Part shown: positions 26,910 to 38,230 of the stretch, piece after piece
Layout: every line of letters starts with the position of its first letter
Numbering within the stretch: position 1 is the stretch's first letter
Source of the DNA: Candidatus Acidiferrum typicum
GTDB lineage: Bacteria; Acidobacteriota; Terriglobia; Acidiferrales; UBA7541
Assembly (NCBI GenBank): GCA_025463055.1
Contig: JAOAPV010000037.1
Location: 1 to 64,000, forward strand
Direction: 5' to 3'
Length of the DNA stretch: 64,000 bases
Notes under the pieces: generated by a model
The model's input: only the letters and a program-made list of their open reading frames with translations
The model's database searches: none
What the model was told of the DNA's origin: nothing
Translations under genes and position numbers: made by a program

Positions 26910-27193
26910 CAGGCATTTGAGTACGACGTGGAGGAGGCTTGAGGCCGATTGACCTTGTCCTACTTCCAATGGTAAGGATGTAAGGTTGCGCGAGGCTTGT
27001 TTTTTGCGTCCGCGGAGCGCGCCCACCGCGGACTGCTGGATTATTCGGCTTGGGGACGGCGGGTCAACGCGCAGCGCGAATTCCGCATCACATCCCGACA
27101 GCACTGTGGCGAACGCGACTCTCCGCGGAATGCGCAGTTCCCTGGGAGCGCACTGCGAGGCACACCTCGCGGTCAACACGTGAAGGAGTTTTC

Positions 27194-28495
27194 ATGAAGC
27201 GGTCTTGGACAGCACTGGCTGTCGCACTGGCGGCGGTTTTCGCCGGGATAGGTTGCAATGACTATGGGAACACGTTCCAAGTGCCCACCGGCGGATCCAT
27301 CAGTTCGCTGTCGCCTGCGAATGTTACGGCGGGAAGCCCGCAGTTCACGCTAACCGTGGTAGGCAGCGGATTCGTCGCCAAGACGGTTGTGCAGTGGAAC
27401 GGACAGACCCTTGTCACACAGCTGCTGACCGATAGCAGCGGCAACGTTGTGGGCACAACCGCCACCGCCGCAGTGCCTGCGTCACTAGTGACCAAGGTGG
27501 GCACGGCGTTTGTGAATACGCTGAGCCCCCACTCCGGGGCGGGCACCAATGGGCTCTCGAATCCAGTGGCATTCATCATTAATCCCCCGGGAAATCCCTT
27601 GCCGGCGGTCTCTTCGCTATCGCCGAGTTGCGCCGTCGCGGGTGGCGCCGGGTTCTCTCTCACCGTCACTGGCACCAATTTCGTAACGAATTCGACTCCG
27701 GCGCAAGCTTCACAAGTCTTATGGGGAGTTGGTGGATCGCAGACAACTTTGACCGGGACGACCGTCACGAGCGCTACACAGATTCAGACCAGCGTTCCCA
27801 ACACGCTAATCACGACCGCGGGAACGGCGAATGTGAGCGTTTTCAATCCGCCGGCGGCGCAAGCAGGAAGTGGGAACGGTGGAGGTGGCACGAGCCCGAC
27901 GAGTTTGTCTTTTACGATCGCCGCCACGTGCCCTGCTGCGAGCGCGCGCCCCGCGGCAACTGTGCAAACGATTGGCGGGGCAACTCCCGCGGTCAGCGCG
28001 GACGGAAGATTTGTTGCCTTCACCGCGACGCAAAACGAACACGCGCAGATTTTTGTCCGGGACACTTGCCAAGGTGCCATCGAAGCGTGTCATGTTCGCA
28101 CTCTACTAGTTTCATCCGCCGTGGATGGTGCGGCGGGCAACGATGACAGCGGCTCCCCTTCCATGAGCGCCGACGGACGCTACATCGCGTTCAGTTCCGC
28201 GGCCACCAATCTGCTCCCAGAAGCGCCCCCAGGATCCCAAATATATTTGCGCGATACGTGCTTGAATGCGCGGACCCCCTGTGCGCCTGTGACGCAGTTG
28301 GTCTCTACGGATGCGCAAGGCGCGCTAACTGGAACTGAAGCAATTCTGCCGTCGATCAGCGCGTCGGGAAGATTTGTGACGTTTGTTGCAGTAACGCCCA
28401 GTCAGGGGGCCAACGGCCGGTTCCGTCAAGTTTTCGTGCGCGACACTTGCCTTGTGACGAGTAACTGCACGCCGACGACAGTTCGCACCCCTTAG
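27194..28495 (+). CDS. Lipoprotein with TIG (IPT) domains and TolB-like propeller repeats
   Basis: The ATG at 27194 has AAGGAG just upstream; the longer reading from 27050 is non-coding. Lipobox-like AGIGC at residues ~19-23. Two IPT/TIG domains follow (SSLSPANVTAGSPQFTLTVVG, SSLSPSCAVAGGAGFSLTVTG), then PD40/TolB-type repeats with SADGRFVAFTA and SADGRYIAFSS, each ending in a VRDTC/LRDTC unit. The third unit stops abruptly after TTVR, so the propeller appears incomplete and the protein may be truncated at its 3' end, where glpX begins 20 bp away. Cell-surface or periplasmic; function unknown. Confidence 0.75.
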   Translation: MKRSWTALAVALAAVFAGIGCNDYGNTFQVPTGGSISSLSPANVTAGSPQFTLTVVGSGFVAKTVVQWNGQTLVTQLLTDSSGNVVGTTATAAVPASLVTKVGTAFVNTLSPHSGAGTNGLSNPVAFIINPPGNPLPAVSSLSPSCAVAGGAGFSLTVTGTNFVTNSTPAQASQVLWGVGGSQTTLTGTTVTSATQIQTSVPNTLITTAGTANVSVFNPPAAQAGSGNGGGGTSPTSLSFTIAATCPAASARPAATVQTIGGATPAVSADGRFVAFTATQNEHAQIFVRDTCQGAIEACHVRTLLVSSAVDGAAGNDDSGSPSMSADGRYIAFSSAATNLLPEAPPGSQIYLRDTCLNARTPCAPVTQLVSTDAQGALTGTEAILPSISASGRFVTFVAVTPSQGANGRFRQVFVRDTCLVTSNCTPTTVRTP

Positions 28496-28515
28496 CCTCG
28501 CGGCCGGTGCCGTGC

Positions 28516-29502
28516 CTAGTAGAACCGCACCCTTACATCGGCCCGCTTCTCGAGGTGCACGGAATCGATAAAGCGCACCTGGCGGTCGTCGAGCGTCAGA
28601 ATCATAGAGGTTGTGCGCACACCCTCGCCGAAAAATCGCACGCCCTTCAGCAAATTTCCATCGGTCACGCCACAGCACGCGAAAATCATTTTCTTTCCGG
28701 GAGCCAAGTCCTCCGTGTCATAAATCCGTTTGTGGTCCTTGACACCCATTTTGGCAAGGCGCTCCGCGTCCTGCGGTTTGGCGATGACCAGGCGGGCAAG
28801 GATTTGCCCGTTTAAACAACGCAAAGCTGCGGCCGTCAGGACGCCTTCTGGCGCTCCTCCCGTACCCATCACCGCATGAATGCTGGTGCCGACGACAGCG
28901 GCGGTGATGCCTGCCGACAAATCGCCGTCTCCGATAAGACGGATGCGCGCGCCAGCTTTCCGAATGTCGGCGATTAATTTCTCATGGCGCGGGCGGTCGA
29001 GGACGATGATGACCAAGTCCTCGACGTCGCGATCGAGCCGCTTGGCGATGGCCTTAAGATTATCGGAGACCGGGGCATCCAGTTCGACGGCGCCCTTGCA
29101 GGACGGACCAACCACAATCTTTTCCATGTAGAGATCGGGAGCGTGCAGCAGCCCGCCCTTTTCACTGGCGGCGAGCACCGCGATAGCCCCGGCCGCTCCC
29201 GTGGCGCAAAGATTCGTGCCCTCCAGCGGATCAACGGCAATGTCGACTTCGGGAAAAAGCGCTTTGGGCGCATGAGTCGCCAGGCCAACTTTCTCGCCGA
29301 TATAGAGCATAGGAGCTTCGTCGCGTTCGCCTTCGCCGATGACAATCGTGCCGTCCATCTGCACCGCATCCATCGTTTTGCGCATGGCTTCCACAGCGAC
29401 TTCATCTGCCTTGTGGCGGTCGCCGAATCCCATGGTGCGCGCAGCGGCGATGGCGCCGTTCTCCACAACGCGCAGAAATTCCAGGCTAAGCTGCTCTTCC
29501 AT
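28516..29502 (-). CDS. glpX: Class II fructose-1,6-bisphosphatase
   Basis: The start is the ATG at 29502, because GGAGGG lies five bases upstream. 328 residues, the family's usual length. Active-site motifs are [12 protein letters not shown] (metal-binding Glu/Asp), [13 protein letters not shown], and [19 protein letters not shown]. It removes the 1-phosphate of fructose-1,6-bisphosphate in gluconeogenesis using Mn2+. It is convergent with the TIG lipoprotein and divergent from the PQQ dehydrogenase. Confidence 0.95.
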   Translation of the reverse strand: MEEQLSLEFLRVVENGAIAAARTMGFGDRHKADEVAVEAMRKTMDAVQMDGTIVIGEGERDEAPMLYIGEKVGLATHAPKALFPEVDIAVDPLEGTNLCATGAAGAIAVLAASEKGGLLHAPDLYMEKIVVGPSCKGAVELDAPVSDNLKAIAKRLDRDVEDLVIIVLDRPRHEKLIADIRKAGARIRLIGDGDLSAGITAAVVGTSIHAVMGTGGAPEGVLTAAALRCLNGQILARLVIAKPQDAERLAKMGVKDHKRIYDTEDLAPGKKMIFACCGVTDGNLLKGVRFFGEGVRTTSMILTLDDRQVRFIDSVHLEKRADVRVRFY

Positions 29503-29699
29503 GCTTCCCTCCGGCAAACTATAGATGAAATTTGGCGCCGATATGCCGCCGCTGCGGACTCTCCGACTGCGCTATTTCGATGTTGCTCAGCGGCGCTTGG
29601 ACGGCACGCTATGCTAGACCAAACGCGTGTGGGCGTCGATATGGGTTGCATGCCGTTAAGACCTCAACTCAATCCCTCTGCTTTGGTATGATTCGCGCG

Positions 29700-31778
29700 A
29701 TGAAATCGTTCAGATGTTTCCTTATGTTGTGGGCACTTCTCTCTGCCGCCGCGGTACGCTCTCAAGACAAAGCAGATTGGCCAGTCTGGGGCGGCGGGCC
29801 GGAAAATACGCACTACTCAAAGCTGTCGCAGATCAATCACAGCAACGTAAAGAAGCTGGCGATGGCATGGACTTTCGATACTGGCGAGCAGGGCGGTTTG
29901 CAGACTAACCCGATTATCATCGGAAACGTGCTTTACGGAATAACTCCGACGCAAAAAATCTTTGCCCTTGATGCAGCTACCGGGAAATTGCTTTGGAAAT
30001 TCGACTCCGGGATCAAGGGCACACAGCCGGACCGCGGCCTGGCGTATTGGTCAAGCGGCAAAGACAAACGAATTCTCGCGGGCGTCATGAACTTCCTTTA
30101 CGCGCTCGATGCCGCCAGCGGCAAACCAATTCCCGGCTTCGGCCAAGACGGACGCATTGATCTCCGCCAGGATTTAGGGCGCGATCCTGAGAAACAGTCC
30201 ATCGCGTTGACCAGCCCGGGCGTTGTCTATAAGGATTTGATCATCGTCGGAGGGCGCAACCCCGAAACTCTGCCTGCTCCTCCCGGTGATGTGCGCGCAT
30301 ACGATGTGCGCTCCGGAAAGTTGCGTTGGTCGTTTCATACTATTCCGCATGACGGCGAATTTGGCCATGAGACGTGGCCAGCCGACGCCTGGAAAACGAG
30401 CGGCGCAGCGAATAACTGGGCTGGGATGGCCGTTGATCCGCAACGGGGCATCGTCTTTGTCCCGACTGGCTCGGCTGCTTTTGATTTCTATGGCGCCGAT
30501 CGCGTTGGTGACGATTTATTCGCCAACAGTCTGATCGCGCTCAACGCGGAAACCGGCGAAAAAATCTGGTATTTCCAAGGCGTCAAGCACGATATCTGGG
30601 ATCGAGATTTTCCCTCCGCTCCCGCGCTGGTTACTATAAAACGCGATGCCAAAGACGTGGAGGCGGTAGCACAGGCCACCAAGCAAGGGTTTGTCTATCT
30701 ATTTGAACGCGCCACCGGGAAACCGCTTTTCCCGATCGAGTATCGCAAGTATCCCGCAAGCACGATCCCGGGCGAAGTAGCGGCAAGCGAGCAGCCTCTT
30801 CCCACAAAGCCCGCCCCTTACGCGCGACAACTTCTCACGGAAGATATGCTCACAAACCGTACTCCGGAAGCGCACGTATGGGCGGTTGACCAATTTCAAA
30901 AATCCCGCAGCGCAGGGCAATTTGTTCCCTTCAGCGTGGGAAAAGATACGGTGATTTTCCCCGGATTCGACGGCGGGGCGGAGTGGGGTGGTCCCGCGAT
31001 CGATCCAGAGACCGCGACGATTTATATAAACTCCAACGAGATGGCCTGGATGGCTGCGCTCGCGGAAAACACGGACTCAAGCGGCCCGAAAGCGACTTAC
31101 ATGAGCCAGTGCAGCGTGTGCCACGGCGATAAAATGACAGGCTCGCCGCCCGCGATTCCCTCGCTGATCGGTGTTGGTGGACGCCTCGCACCGGACCAAA
31201 TCACCGCGACTATCAAGAACGGAAAAGGCAGGATGCCGGGATTTCCGAACATTTCCGGGGAACAATTGATCGCGCTCGTCGACTTTCTTACCAATGTTGA
31301 GCGCAAGGAACTGGGCAGCGTCGGCCCCGAGCTCCTCGGAATGAAATATCGATTCTCGGGCTACCGCAGATTCTTGGATCCCGAAGGTTACCCAGCGATC
31401 GCTCCACCCTGGGGCACGCTCAACGCCATCAACCTGAACACTGGCAAATACCTCTGGAAGATCAATCTCGGCGAATATCCGGAGCTTGCCGCCCAAGGAA
31501 TGAAAAATACTGGAAGTGAAAACTATGGCGGCCCGATTGTAACCGCCGGCGGACTCGTCTTCATCGGCGCCACCAACTTCGATAAAAAATTTCGGGCGTT
31601 TGATAAATCGAGCGGTGAACTATTGTGGGAGACGACCCTTCCGTTTGCAGGCAACGCAACCCCCTCTACCTACGAAGTAGATGGGCGGCAGTTCGTGGTC
31701 ATCGCCGCGGGCGGTGGGAAGGATCCGAAATCCCCATCGGGCGGCGTTTATGTCTCGTTTGCGTTACCAAAGCAGTAG
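29700..31778 (+). CDS. PQQ-dependent dehydrogenase with inserted cytochrome c domain
   Basis: The chosen start MKSFRCFLMLWALL gives a signal peptide; an ATG 12 bp upstream and a TGGTATGAT extended -10 at 29683-29691 complicate the choice. WGGGPENTHYSKLSQIN and repeats such as IFALDAATGKLLWKFDSG are blades of the eight-bladed PQQ propeller. A class I cytochrome c (heme motif CSVCH at residues 471-475, Met ligand in GRMPGFP) is inserted before the last blades (INLNTGKYLWKINLGEYPE). It should oxidise an alcohol or sugar in the periplasm and hand electrons to its own heme. Substrate not assignable. Confidence 0.9.
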   Translation: MKSFRCFLMLWALLSAAAVRSQDKADWPVWGGGPENTHYSKLSQINHSNVKKLAMAWTFDTGEQGGLQTNPIIIGNVLYGITPTQKIFALDAATGKLLWKFDSGIKGTQPDRGLAYWSSGKDKRILAGVMNFLYALDAASGKPIPGFGQDGRIDLRQDLGRDPEKQSIALTSPGVVYKDLIIVGGRNPETLPAPPGDVRAYDVRSGKLRWSFHTIPHDGEFGHETWPADAWKTSGAANNWAGMAVDPQRGIVFVPTGSAAFDFYGADRVGDDLFANSLIALNAETGEKIWYFQGVKHDIWDRDFPSAPALVTIKRDAKDVEAVAQATKQGFVYLFERATGKPLFPIEYRKYPASTIPGEVAASEQPLPTKPAPYARQLLTEDMLTNRTPEAHVWAVDQFQKSRSAGQFVPFSVGKDTVIFPGFDGGAEWGGPAIDPETATIYINSNEMAWMAALAENTDSSGPKATYMSQCSVCHGDKMTGSPPAIPSLIGVGGRLAPDQITATIKNGKGRMPGFPNISGEQLIALVDFLTNVERKELGSVGPELLGMKYRFSGYRRFLDPEGYPAIAPPWGTLNAINLNTGKYLWKINLGEYPELAAQGMKNTGSENYGGPIVTAGGLVFIGATNFDKKFRAFDKSSGELLWETTLPFAGNATPSTYEVDGRQFVVIAAGGGKDPKSPSGGVYVSFALPKQ

Positions 31779-31811
31779 CGCGATTTCGTGGAAAAGCTGC
31801 TTCAGCTAGTT

Positions 31812-32738
31812 TCACGGCACGAGCATTCGCACCGCTCTTGGCAGTACCTCGATCTCAACGGGCGCTGGCCCCAATATTTCGCCATCTCCGTGAAAAAGAC
31901 AATCGCGGTCGCTCGTGAGACGTACGCACGACGCGCTGACGCGATCCACGTAAGAATCCGGCAGGTCACCGCGAGTGAGTAACCGCGGGATCGCAGTAAG
32001 CACTTGCCACGCGCTCAGGTGCTTCACGAAAAGCGCGGTAAGCAAACCGTCATCGAGGCGCGCATCCGGCGCGAGCCGCAACCCTGCTCCGTAACTGCGC
32101 GTATTCAGTACACCGGCGACGAACACTTGCGCTTCCATGGCCGGCATTTTGCTGTTCGGAAATTCGGCGCGGACGCGCAACGGCTTGAACTCGCGGAGCG
32201 CGCGAAGAGCGGCCGCAATATAGCGCAGGCGTCCAGGCAGGTGTGCGTAAACGCCGTCCACGTAGCGCGCCGAGTCCGCGTCCAAACCGAGGCCACCGCC
32301 GCCGAGATACAATCGCTCTCGTCCGTCGGCGGTGCGCGCGCGAAGCACGTCCACACAGCGCGGCTGCGCGGATGTAATGACCGCCGCGGCGGACATCAGA
32401 TTCTTCGGTAAGCCAAGATGGGCCGCGAAATCGTTCCCGCCACCCGCGGGCAAAACGCCGAGCACAACTTCACTGCCGTACGCAGCGTTGACCAACGCGT
32501 GCAGACTGCCGTCGCCACCCATCGCAAGCAGCACGTTACTTCCCGAAGAAATCGCCTCGTGTATGCGCGATTCCATCTCTTCCCTGCTCTCGGTGAAAAC
32601 ATACTCGACTGGAAAAGACCGCGCGGATAGAAGATCCTTAATTCTTGCTAACCGGCTGCGCCGCAGCCCACCGCCCGCATGAGGGTTAACGAAGGCGACA
32701 GCAGGAGTTTTGCGCAAAATATCGAAGGGTTGAGGCAC
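31812..32738 (-). CDS. Diacylglycerol kinase/YegS-like lipid kinase
   Basis: 308 residues, typical for the family. The N-terminal nucleotide-binding part has VNPHAGGG and the hallmark MGGDGSLHALVNAAYGSEV, with VLPAGGGNDFA. The C-terminal beta-sandwich has GGGGLGLDADSARYVDG and the late FHGDGE. It transfers phosphate from ATP to a lipid (diacylglycerol or similar) at the inner membrane. Converges on the PQQ dehydrogenase gene. Confidence 0.9.
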   Translation of the reverse strand: MPQPFDILRKTPAVAFVNPHAGGGLRRSRLARIKDLLSARSFPVEYVFTESREEMESRIHEAISSGSNVLLAMGGDGSLHALVNAAYGSEVVLGVLPAGGGNDFAAHLGLPKNLMSAAAVITSAQPRCVDVLRARTADGRERLYLGGGGLGLDADSARYVDGVYAHLPGRLRYIAAALRALREFKPLRVRAEFPNSKMPAMEAQVFVAGVLNTRSYGAGLRLAPDARLDDGLLTALFVKHLSAWQVLTAIPRLLTRGDLPDSYVDRVSASCVRLTSDRDCLFHGDGEILGPAPVEIEVLPRAVRMLVP

Positions 32739-32824
32739 TTAGCAGGAGATGCTGCCAAGTGCACCCATCCATGTCAATGCGAAGAAGTTCGGATGGCACT
32801 AAAGGGGGAGCCTACAGAAAGTGA

Positions 32825-34442
32825 TTAATGCAGTGCGCCGACCTGCGAGCCGATCACTTCACCACTCACTATGATTTCCACGCGTCGATTCTTCCTGCGT
32901 CCTTCGGGAGTGGAATTGTCGGCAACCGGCATGTTTGGCCCCAGACCGACCGCGTCGATTGAGTCTGTCTTCACGCCTTGGCCAACGAGAAAGGAACGAA
33001 CGATATTGGCGCGCTCTTCGGAAAGCTTTTGATTGAATTCTTCAGTTCCACGCGAGTCTGTGTAGCCTTCCACTCGTAATTTCAACGCCGGGTAATTCAC
33101 CACGATGCCGGAAAGTTTGGCGAGAGCTTCGCGCGCCCCCGGTTTTAGCGTGTACTTCGCAGGGTCAAACAGGATGTCGCTCAAGTTGACCACCAACCCG
33201 CGGGGCGTATCGCGCGTCTCGAGTATCTGGTTGAACTGCGAGTAACTTCTCGCGAAGCTCTTGTTTTTCCCTTTCTGATTGCGCGGCCTGGTCCTGTGCC
33301 TGCTTCGCCTGGCGTGCGGCTTCCTGCGCCTGTTGCTGAGCCTGCTGGGCCCGCTGTGCCTCGGCCTCGCGTTGCGCCTCTGCATCGGCACGACCTTTTG
33401 CTTCAGCTTGCTGTCGCGCTTCAGCTTCCGCCCGAGCTTGCGCCGCGTGCTCTTGGACTTGTTGTGCCTGGCGCGCAGCTTCCTCCGCCTGTTGCCGAGC
33501 CTGCTGGGCCCGCTGCGCCTCCTCCTCACGCTGGGCTTCGGCGTCGCGGCGTCGCTGCACTTCTGCTTGTTGCTCAGCCTGAGCTCTTGCGGCTTCGTCA
33601 GCGGCGGCCTGCTGTTGGCGCGCGATCCGATCTGTTTCTTGGCGCTTAACGGCGATGGAACGAGCATCCTCAGCCGCCTGCACCGCATTGCGGGAAACTG
33701 TCAGCACTGGCTGCTTCTGTTTGCGGTGATAGTAGTCTTCCGCTTGCAGAAGCGCACCTTGCGCCTTCGCCCATGACTCCGGAGCAAACTGGGGTGCGCC
33801 TTGCGCTTCGGCGATTCGCACCGCATTGCGGGCCTCTTGTAGCGCGAGCGGCGCTTTCTCGTCCTGTGTGGACGCCGGTAAGTTGAGCTGTTCGTAGCGG
33901 CCCCGCTCCAGTAGTTCATACTTCGCGTCCACTTCCGTAACGGCGCCCTTGGTGTCCTGGCGAGCTATATTTTCTATCACTACGGCATCGCTCGGCCGCG
34001 TCACAGCGAAGTAGGGCTCGGCTGTGACGATCATTCCAAACGACTGCAGCTTGGTGGTTGCGTCGAGCTTGCCTTTCTTTCCTTCGAGGAGCAGCTCGCC
34101 CAAATTGTTGGGTTGGCCTTCCGGGGAAATTGCCCAAAGCACGTACGCGCGGCCGGCCCTAGCGGCGGGCTCCAGGTTCTCGAACTCTGCCTTAACCTGG
34201 ACGCGGCCCCCTTTCGCTTCAATGTGCGCCTTGCCTTCCGCTCGCGGGAGCAACACCGTGCCCTTGAAATCGATCTGCGTTGACGTATTTTCGCGATAGG
34301 TCACGGCCTGAATGGAGCGCGAAACACGGACGTCGATCACCGGCTGCCGTTGCGATGAGGCATTTTGAGCCGCTGACCCGTGCGCAGTTATGAGCACTAC
34401 GGCGCAGAAAACGCCTAAAGGAAGACGGAAATATTTAATCAC
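32825..34442 (-). pseudogene. Coiled-coil OmpA-family protein, frameshifted
   Basis: The 5' part starts at GTG 34442 (AGGAG five bases upstream) with a signal peptide. It continues with a ~190-residue N-terminal region and a long Ala/Gln/Glu/Arg coiled coil, and stays open to 33165. The OmpA C-terminal domain (LSDILFDPAKYTLKPGAREAL, YTDSRGTEEFNQKLSEERA, RRKNRRVEI) is in another frame and ends at 32825. The join falls near 33232-33250, where ...REKLLA should meet QFNQILETRDTPRG. The intact product would be ~538 residues: an outer-membrane or periplasmic protein gripping peptidoglycan through the OmpA Asp/Arg pair. Either the gene is decaying or the sequence has an indel. Confidence 0.8.
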
Positions 34443-34586
34443 GTGAACTCCTGAACGGGCTGGAGTGTTCCTCGAGGTGAATCCATGTAACCAGTATCGG
34501 TTCTCGCGTTTGCCACAAAATACAAAATTCTGTGTACTTTGCGGACGGCGATGCCGAATTACATCCCAGTGGGTCTGTAAGGAAGG

Positions 34587-35660
34587 CTAGTAGAGAGCGG
34601 AACACGCCGCGCTGCTTGCGCGAACGATAAACTCCGGTTCAACCGTGATGGTTTTCGGGTAGGGAGACTTAGCGGAAGCGCCAATGCGGCGCAACAACGT
34701 TTCGGCCGCAATCACTCCCATTTGGCGCAAGGGCTGCCGCACCGTGGTCAGGGCCGGATTCTGAAAGGCCGCGCTTTGAATGTCGTCGAAACCGACCACG
34801 GAAACATCCTCCGGCACACGACGGCCCGCTTCGCGCAGCGCATGGATCGCGCCGATCGCCGAAATATCATTGAAGGCAAAAAGCGCCGTGAACGGACTGC
34901 CTGTCGCTAGCAGTTTTCGCGTCACTTCATAGCCTAGTTGCGGAGAAGAAGATTCACCTTCGAGTTGTCCTACTAGCCGAGTGTTCAGAGCGAGGCGCAT
35001 ACTTTCTGCCGTCCGGCGCACCGAGTCCCACCGAATTTCCGTGTCCGAGCTAAACGCCTGCCCCTTTATGAACGCGATTTTCTGATGCCCTAGCGTGGCT
35101 AGATGCTCAAGAGCCATCCGCGCGGCGCGATCGTGATTCAGCACGATATTCGTGACGCCGGGCATTTCGCGATGACCCGAAACGGCCACCACCGGAATCG
35201 GCACACCTTGCTGACAGGCCGTATCGACCGCGATTAATCCTTCGACTGCGCGTTCTTGCAGCAAACGCGGATACTCTTCCACTAAATCGCTGCGATGCCG
35301 GTGGCTCACGACGAAATAAAAATATCCTTCCTGCAAAAGATAGTCTTCGATTCCAGACATCACCAGCGCCGCGTATCCCTCGCTGATCTCGGGCACAACT
35401 ACACCGATAGTGAAGCTCCGCTGCGCGCGGAGGGAGCGCGCCATAAAGTTGGGCCGATAGTTTAGTTCGTGCGCCACTGCCCGGATGCGCTCTTGCGTGC
35501 GCTGCGGAATCGACTTGGCCGCGGGAGAGCGATTGATCACCAACGAAACGGTAGCCGGCGAAAGCTGCAACCGCGCAGCCAGGGACTTCAGGCTCACGGA
35601 TGACGTTGACGCTTCACCACCCTTGGACTTCGACGTGGAGACAATTTTCGGAGGGGTCAT
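34587..35660 (-). CDS. LacI-family transcriptional regulator
   Basis: 357 residues. The helix-turn-helix [21 protein letters not shown] (~20-40) and hinge helix region precede the periplasmic-binding-like sensor domain ([48 protein letters not shown]). The start MTPPKIVS at 35660 is preferred to 35705. Family members bind palindromes with a central AAnCGnTT and let go on binding a sugar. Two such sites occur nearby (38231-38246 and 45161-45172), next to glycan genes, so this is the likely local repressor. Confidence 0.92.
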   Translation of the reverse strand: MTPPKIVSTSKSKGGEASTSSVSLKSLAARLQLSPATVSLVINRSPAAKSIPQRTQERIRAVAHELNYRPNFMARSLRAQRSFTIGVVVPEISEGYAALVMSGIEDYLLQEGYFYFVVSHRHRSDLVEEYPRLLQERAVEGLIAVDTACQQGVPIPVVAVSGHREMPGVTNIVLNHDRAARMALEHLATLGHQKIAFIKGQAFSSDTEIRWDSVRRTAESMRLALNTRLVGQLEGESSSPQLGYEVTRKLLATGSPFTALFAFNDISAIGAIHALREAGRRVPEDVSVVGFDDIQSAAFQNPALTTVRQPLRQMGVIAAETLLRRIGASAKSPYPKTITVEPEFIVRASSAACSALY

Positions 35661-35816
35661 TGTTATTTTGCGGCGTAGTCTGTCATAGCATTTCGCAGGC
35701 GGCAAGGGCGCAAAGAGCTACATGGCTTCGGCGTAGTGATCCTGCAGAGCCGGGCAGCACCATCGATACGCAATTTTCCTGGCAGCGGCAGGCGTTTCAA
35801 TAAAGGCTCCGCCCTC

Positions 35817-38078
35817 CTATGGATGCTTTCTCGAGGTTAAGCCGATGCCGTCGAGCATAGGCTTGATCTCAGGGTTCGACATAAACAGTTTCCAGATCAG
35901 TCCGGTGCGATAGTTCTCGATCATCACGGCAATAGGAGCTTGGTTGAGGCCCATATAAATGGGAGAAAACCAATTCGCGCTTTCGTTGAAAGCGTCGCGC
36001 GGACCGTAAATTCCCCACGCGCGATCCCCCAGGTCACGATAGAAGTGCTTGAATGCTGCCATCGACGCTTCCGGCGTGTACGGAAACGAAGCGAGTGCGC
36101 CAGTGGGAGTGATGGTGCCGTCATCGTCCTGTGCGTCCGGTGCATGGGCCAGATAGCCGTTCGGGCCATCGCTGGCGGTCAGGCCCCAAGAGTTTGCGCC
36201 GTAGCCCTTGAAGTGTTTGGGATTTGCTTTACAGTACGCCAAATTGATTCGTGCCATGTTCCGGTCGTTCTCGAAATAATTTGTGAATCGGTCGCGAACT
36301 CCACGCGGATCGAATCCCATGTACGAATAGTGCGCAAAGAAAAGCGGACCGCCGCTGCCGACTCCCACATCCAGTTTGACTCCGAAATACGTCTGCCCAT
36401 TAACGTAGTGGTCCCCAGCGGCGGCCGAAGCAGCCCCACCCCGCCGGTAGTCGATGGCCGCCTTCTCCTGACCCGCCCATCCCCTGTAATACAGGTCCGC
36501 GGGAACGGCGTGCGTGGGAGAGGCAATCCCCAGCAGATACACGATCATCGTTTCGTTAAAACCTGTTAGCCGGTGATTGATGTGCCAGGACCAGTCAGGC
36601 GACCAGTGCCAGTACAGCGCGTCACTCTGCGGTGAGCGGCGATACCAATCCCATTCGACCGATTCCCAAAGTCGCGAAATTCTTTTATAAAGCGACTTTT
36701 CGATTTCGGCCGTGCCCTGAAAATACTGACGTGCCGCCAGCAAGCCTTCCATCAAAAACGCGGTTTCCACTAAATCCCCGGCATTATCGAACATGTCGAA
36801 TACCGGCAGGCTTTCGCCCGTATGCCCGTCCATGAAGTGCGACCAAACTCCATGATATCGAGGCGCTTTCTCAAGAAAGCTCACGATCTTCGTCAGACGT
36901 TCCGCGCCTTGCTCCCTCGTGATAAATCCGCGATCAACTCCGACCACCAGCGCCATAACTCCAAATCCGCTCGCTCCCGTGGCGACAATCCGGTCATCTC
37001 CTGGAATGTTCTCGAGTGTCATGCCCGCGTCCGGATGCGCTCCTTCCCAGTAGTACCTGAAACACTCCAGTTGCACCATCGTGAGTAACTCATCGTCACT
37101 CATCGGATGGGTCGTCGCGCTCGCTTCCGCGGAAAGCGCTGATTGCTGGTGGCTACGGTCCGACGCCGCTACTTTGTAAAAGACTTTCTGACTCGTCTTG
37201 CCGATAAAGTCTGTATACCGCTCAATCCCGCGAACCTGCATGCCCACCGGCTTGAATTCCTTGCCGTCAAAAGACCGGTAAATGGCGTAGCGCTCGATGT
37301 TTTCATCCGGCACTGGCTCCCAACTCAAATCGACGTGCCGTTCGTATCCAGTCGCAGTTAATCCCCGTGGAGTCGAAACCGCTTGCTCACCGCTGGACTT
37401 CGCGTTTGTCACTTCCGATTCGTCACCGATCCAAATCTCGTCGATCAGCACGGTATGCGCGATCCCATCCGCGGTACTCTGCGAAAACACAATGCTCTGC
37501 AGCCGCTCCGGGTCCAACGCATGAATCGATCCCGAGCTGAATCGGGCCAGAGGGATTCTAATCCGCACCCATTCGTGTGCCGGTATGTTCGTACCATCGG
37601 CAAACAGCGCCAGCTTCAGTGGCGCCGAAAAGTTTCCTGCGGTATCGGCGATGTGAATCAACGGAAGCGCCGACGCAGGCACGCTCTGAGCGGAGAAACA
37701 CGAAAAGTACAGCGCGCTCCCGCGAAACTGAATCTCACGGTTACGAAAGCGCATCACGTCCACTTGCGCCTCCCAGCCGCCGCTCTCCGCCGATTGCCAT
37801 TCCAGACGTAAAGCATTCGGAGGCGTAAGAAAGTTCTTCACCTCGACCGGAATTTTTCCGTTAACCAGCGTAAGCACACTCGGGGCTGATGCTTTTCCCG
37901 AACTGTAAAAATACTGATCCGGCGTCAGGCTATTGTCGAAAAAGCTGTGCTGGTAATAGCGGGTGTCCGCATAGAGGGAGCCCGTCAATAAGATGCCGGC
38001 CCAAGCCGCACATATAGTCAGATTCGTAGCCATCCGCACCACAAAACTGCGGGGAACCGCTTTGCGTTCGTATCTCAT
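35817..38078 (-). CDS. Secreted GH144-type (glycoamylase-domain) glycoside hydrolase with FnIII and CBM-like modules
   Basis: 753 residues. Signal peptide/anchor (to ~38), an N-terminal beta-sandwich of ~200 residues ([12 protein letters not shown]..., binding-module-like), and an FnIII domain ([19 protein letters not shown]...). The catalytic (alpha/alpha)6-barrel follows from ~320 on, with [54 protein letters not shown] and [21 protein letters not shown], hallmarks of the Pfam glycoamylase domain that defines GH144 endo-beta-1,2-glucanases. A second paralogue is at 43573-45030. Divergent from the TonB receptor gene; likely controlled by the LacI regulator. Confidence 0.88.
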   Translation of the reverse strand: MRYERKAVPRSFVVRMATNLTICAAWAGILLTGSLYADTRYYQHSFFDNSLTPDQYFYSSGKASAPSVLTLVNGKIPVEVKNFLTPPNALRLEWQSAESGGWEAQVDVMRFRNREIQFRGSALYFSCFSAQSVPASALPLIHIADTAGNFSAPLKLALFADGTNIPAHEWVRIRIPLARFSSGSIHALDPERLQSIVFSQSTADGIAHTVLIDEIWIGDESEVTNAKSSGEQAVSTPRGLTATGYERHVDLSWEPVPDENIERYAIYRSFDGKEFKPVGMQVRGIERYTDFIGKTSQKVFYKVAASDRSHQQSALSAEASATTHPMSDDELLTMVQLECFRYYWEGAHPDAGMTLENIPGDDRIVATGASGFGVMALVVGVDRGFITREQGAERLTKIVSFLEKAPRYHGVWSHFMDGHTGESLPVFDMFDNAGDLVETAFLMEGLLAARQYFQGTAEIEKSLYKRISRLWESVEWDWYRRSPQSDALYWHWSPDWSWHINHRLTGFNETMIVYLLGIASPTHAVPADLYYRGWAGQEKAAIDYRRGGAASAAAGDHYVNGQTYFGVKLDVGVGSGGPLFFAHYSYMGFDPRGVRDRFTNYFENDRNMARINLAYCKANPKHFKGYGANSWGLTASDGPNGYLAHAPDAQDDDGTITPTGALASFPYTPEASMAAFKHFYRDLGDRAWGIYGPRDAFNESANWFSPIYMGLNQAPIAVMIENYRTGLIWKLFMSNPEIKPMLDGIGLTSRKHP

Positions 38079-38186
38079 CGCTCCTCGGCAAGATTAGCTT
38101 TTATGATCTTCTCGCTGCTTTAAACAACCGCCCTACTCGCGCGCAGCCAACTTACAAAGACTCTCAAGCATCAAAATCGCAAATGG

Positions 38187-38215
38187 TTGACACGTAGAAT
38201 TTTCATCACTATACT
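38187..38215 (+). promoter_or_regulatory. Consensus sigma-70 promoter of the TonB receptor
   Basis: TTGACA (38187-38192) and TATACT (38210-38215) are separated by exactly 17 bp. The expected start point is near 38222, about ten bases before a LacI-type operator. Confidence 0.75.
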
Positions 38216-38230
38216 CCGTGTCAACGGCTT

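Noticed and set aside
27008-27033. 8-bp inverted repeat after the TPR gene, considered as a terminator
   Set aside because: The T run is on the wrong side (before the stem on the plus strand, A run on the minus strand).
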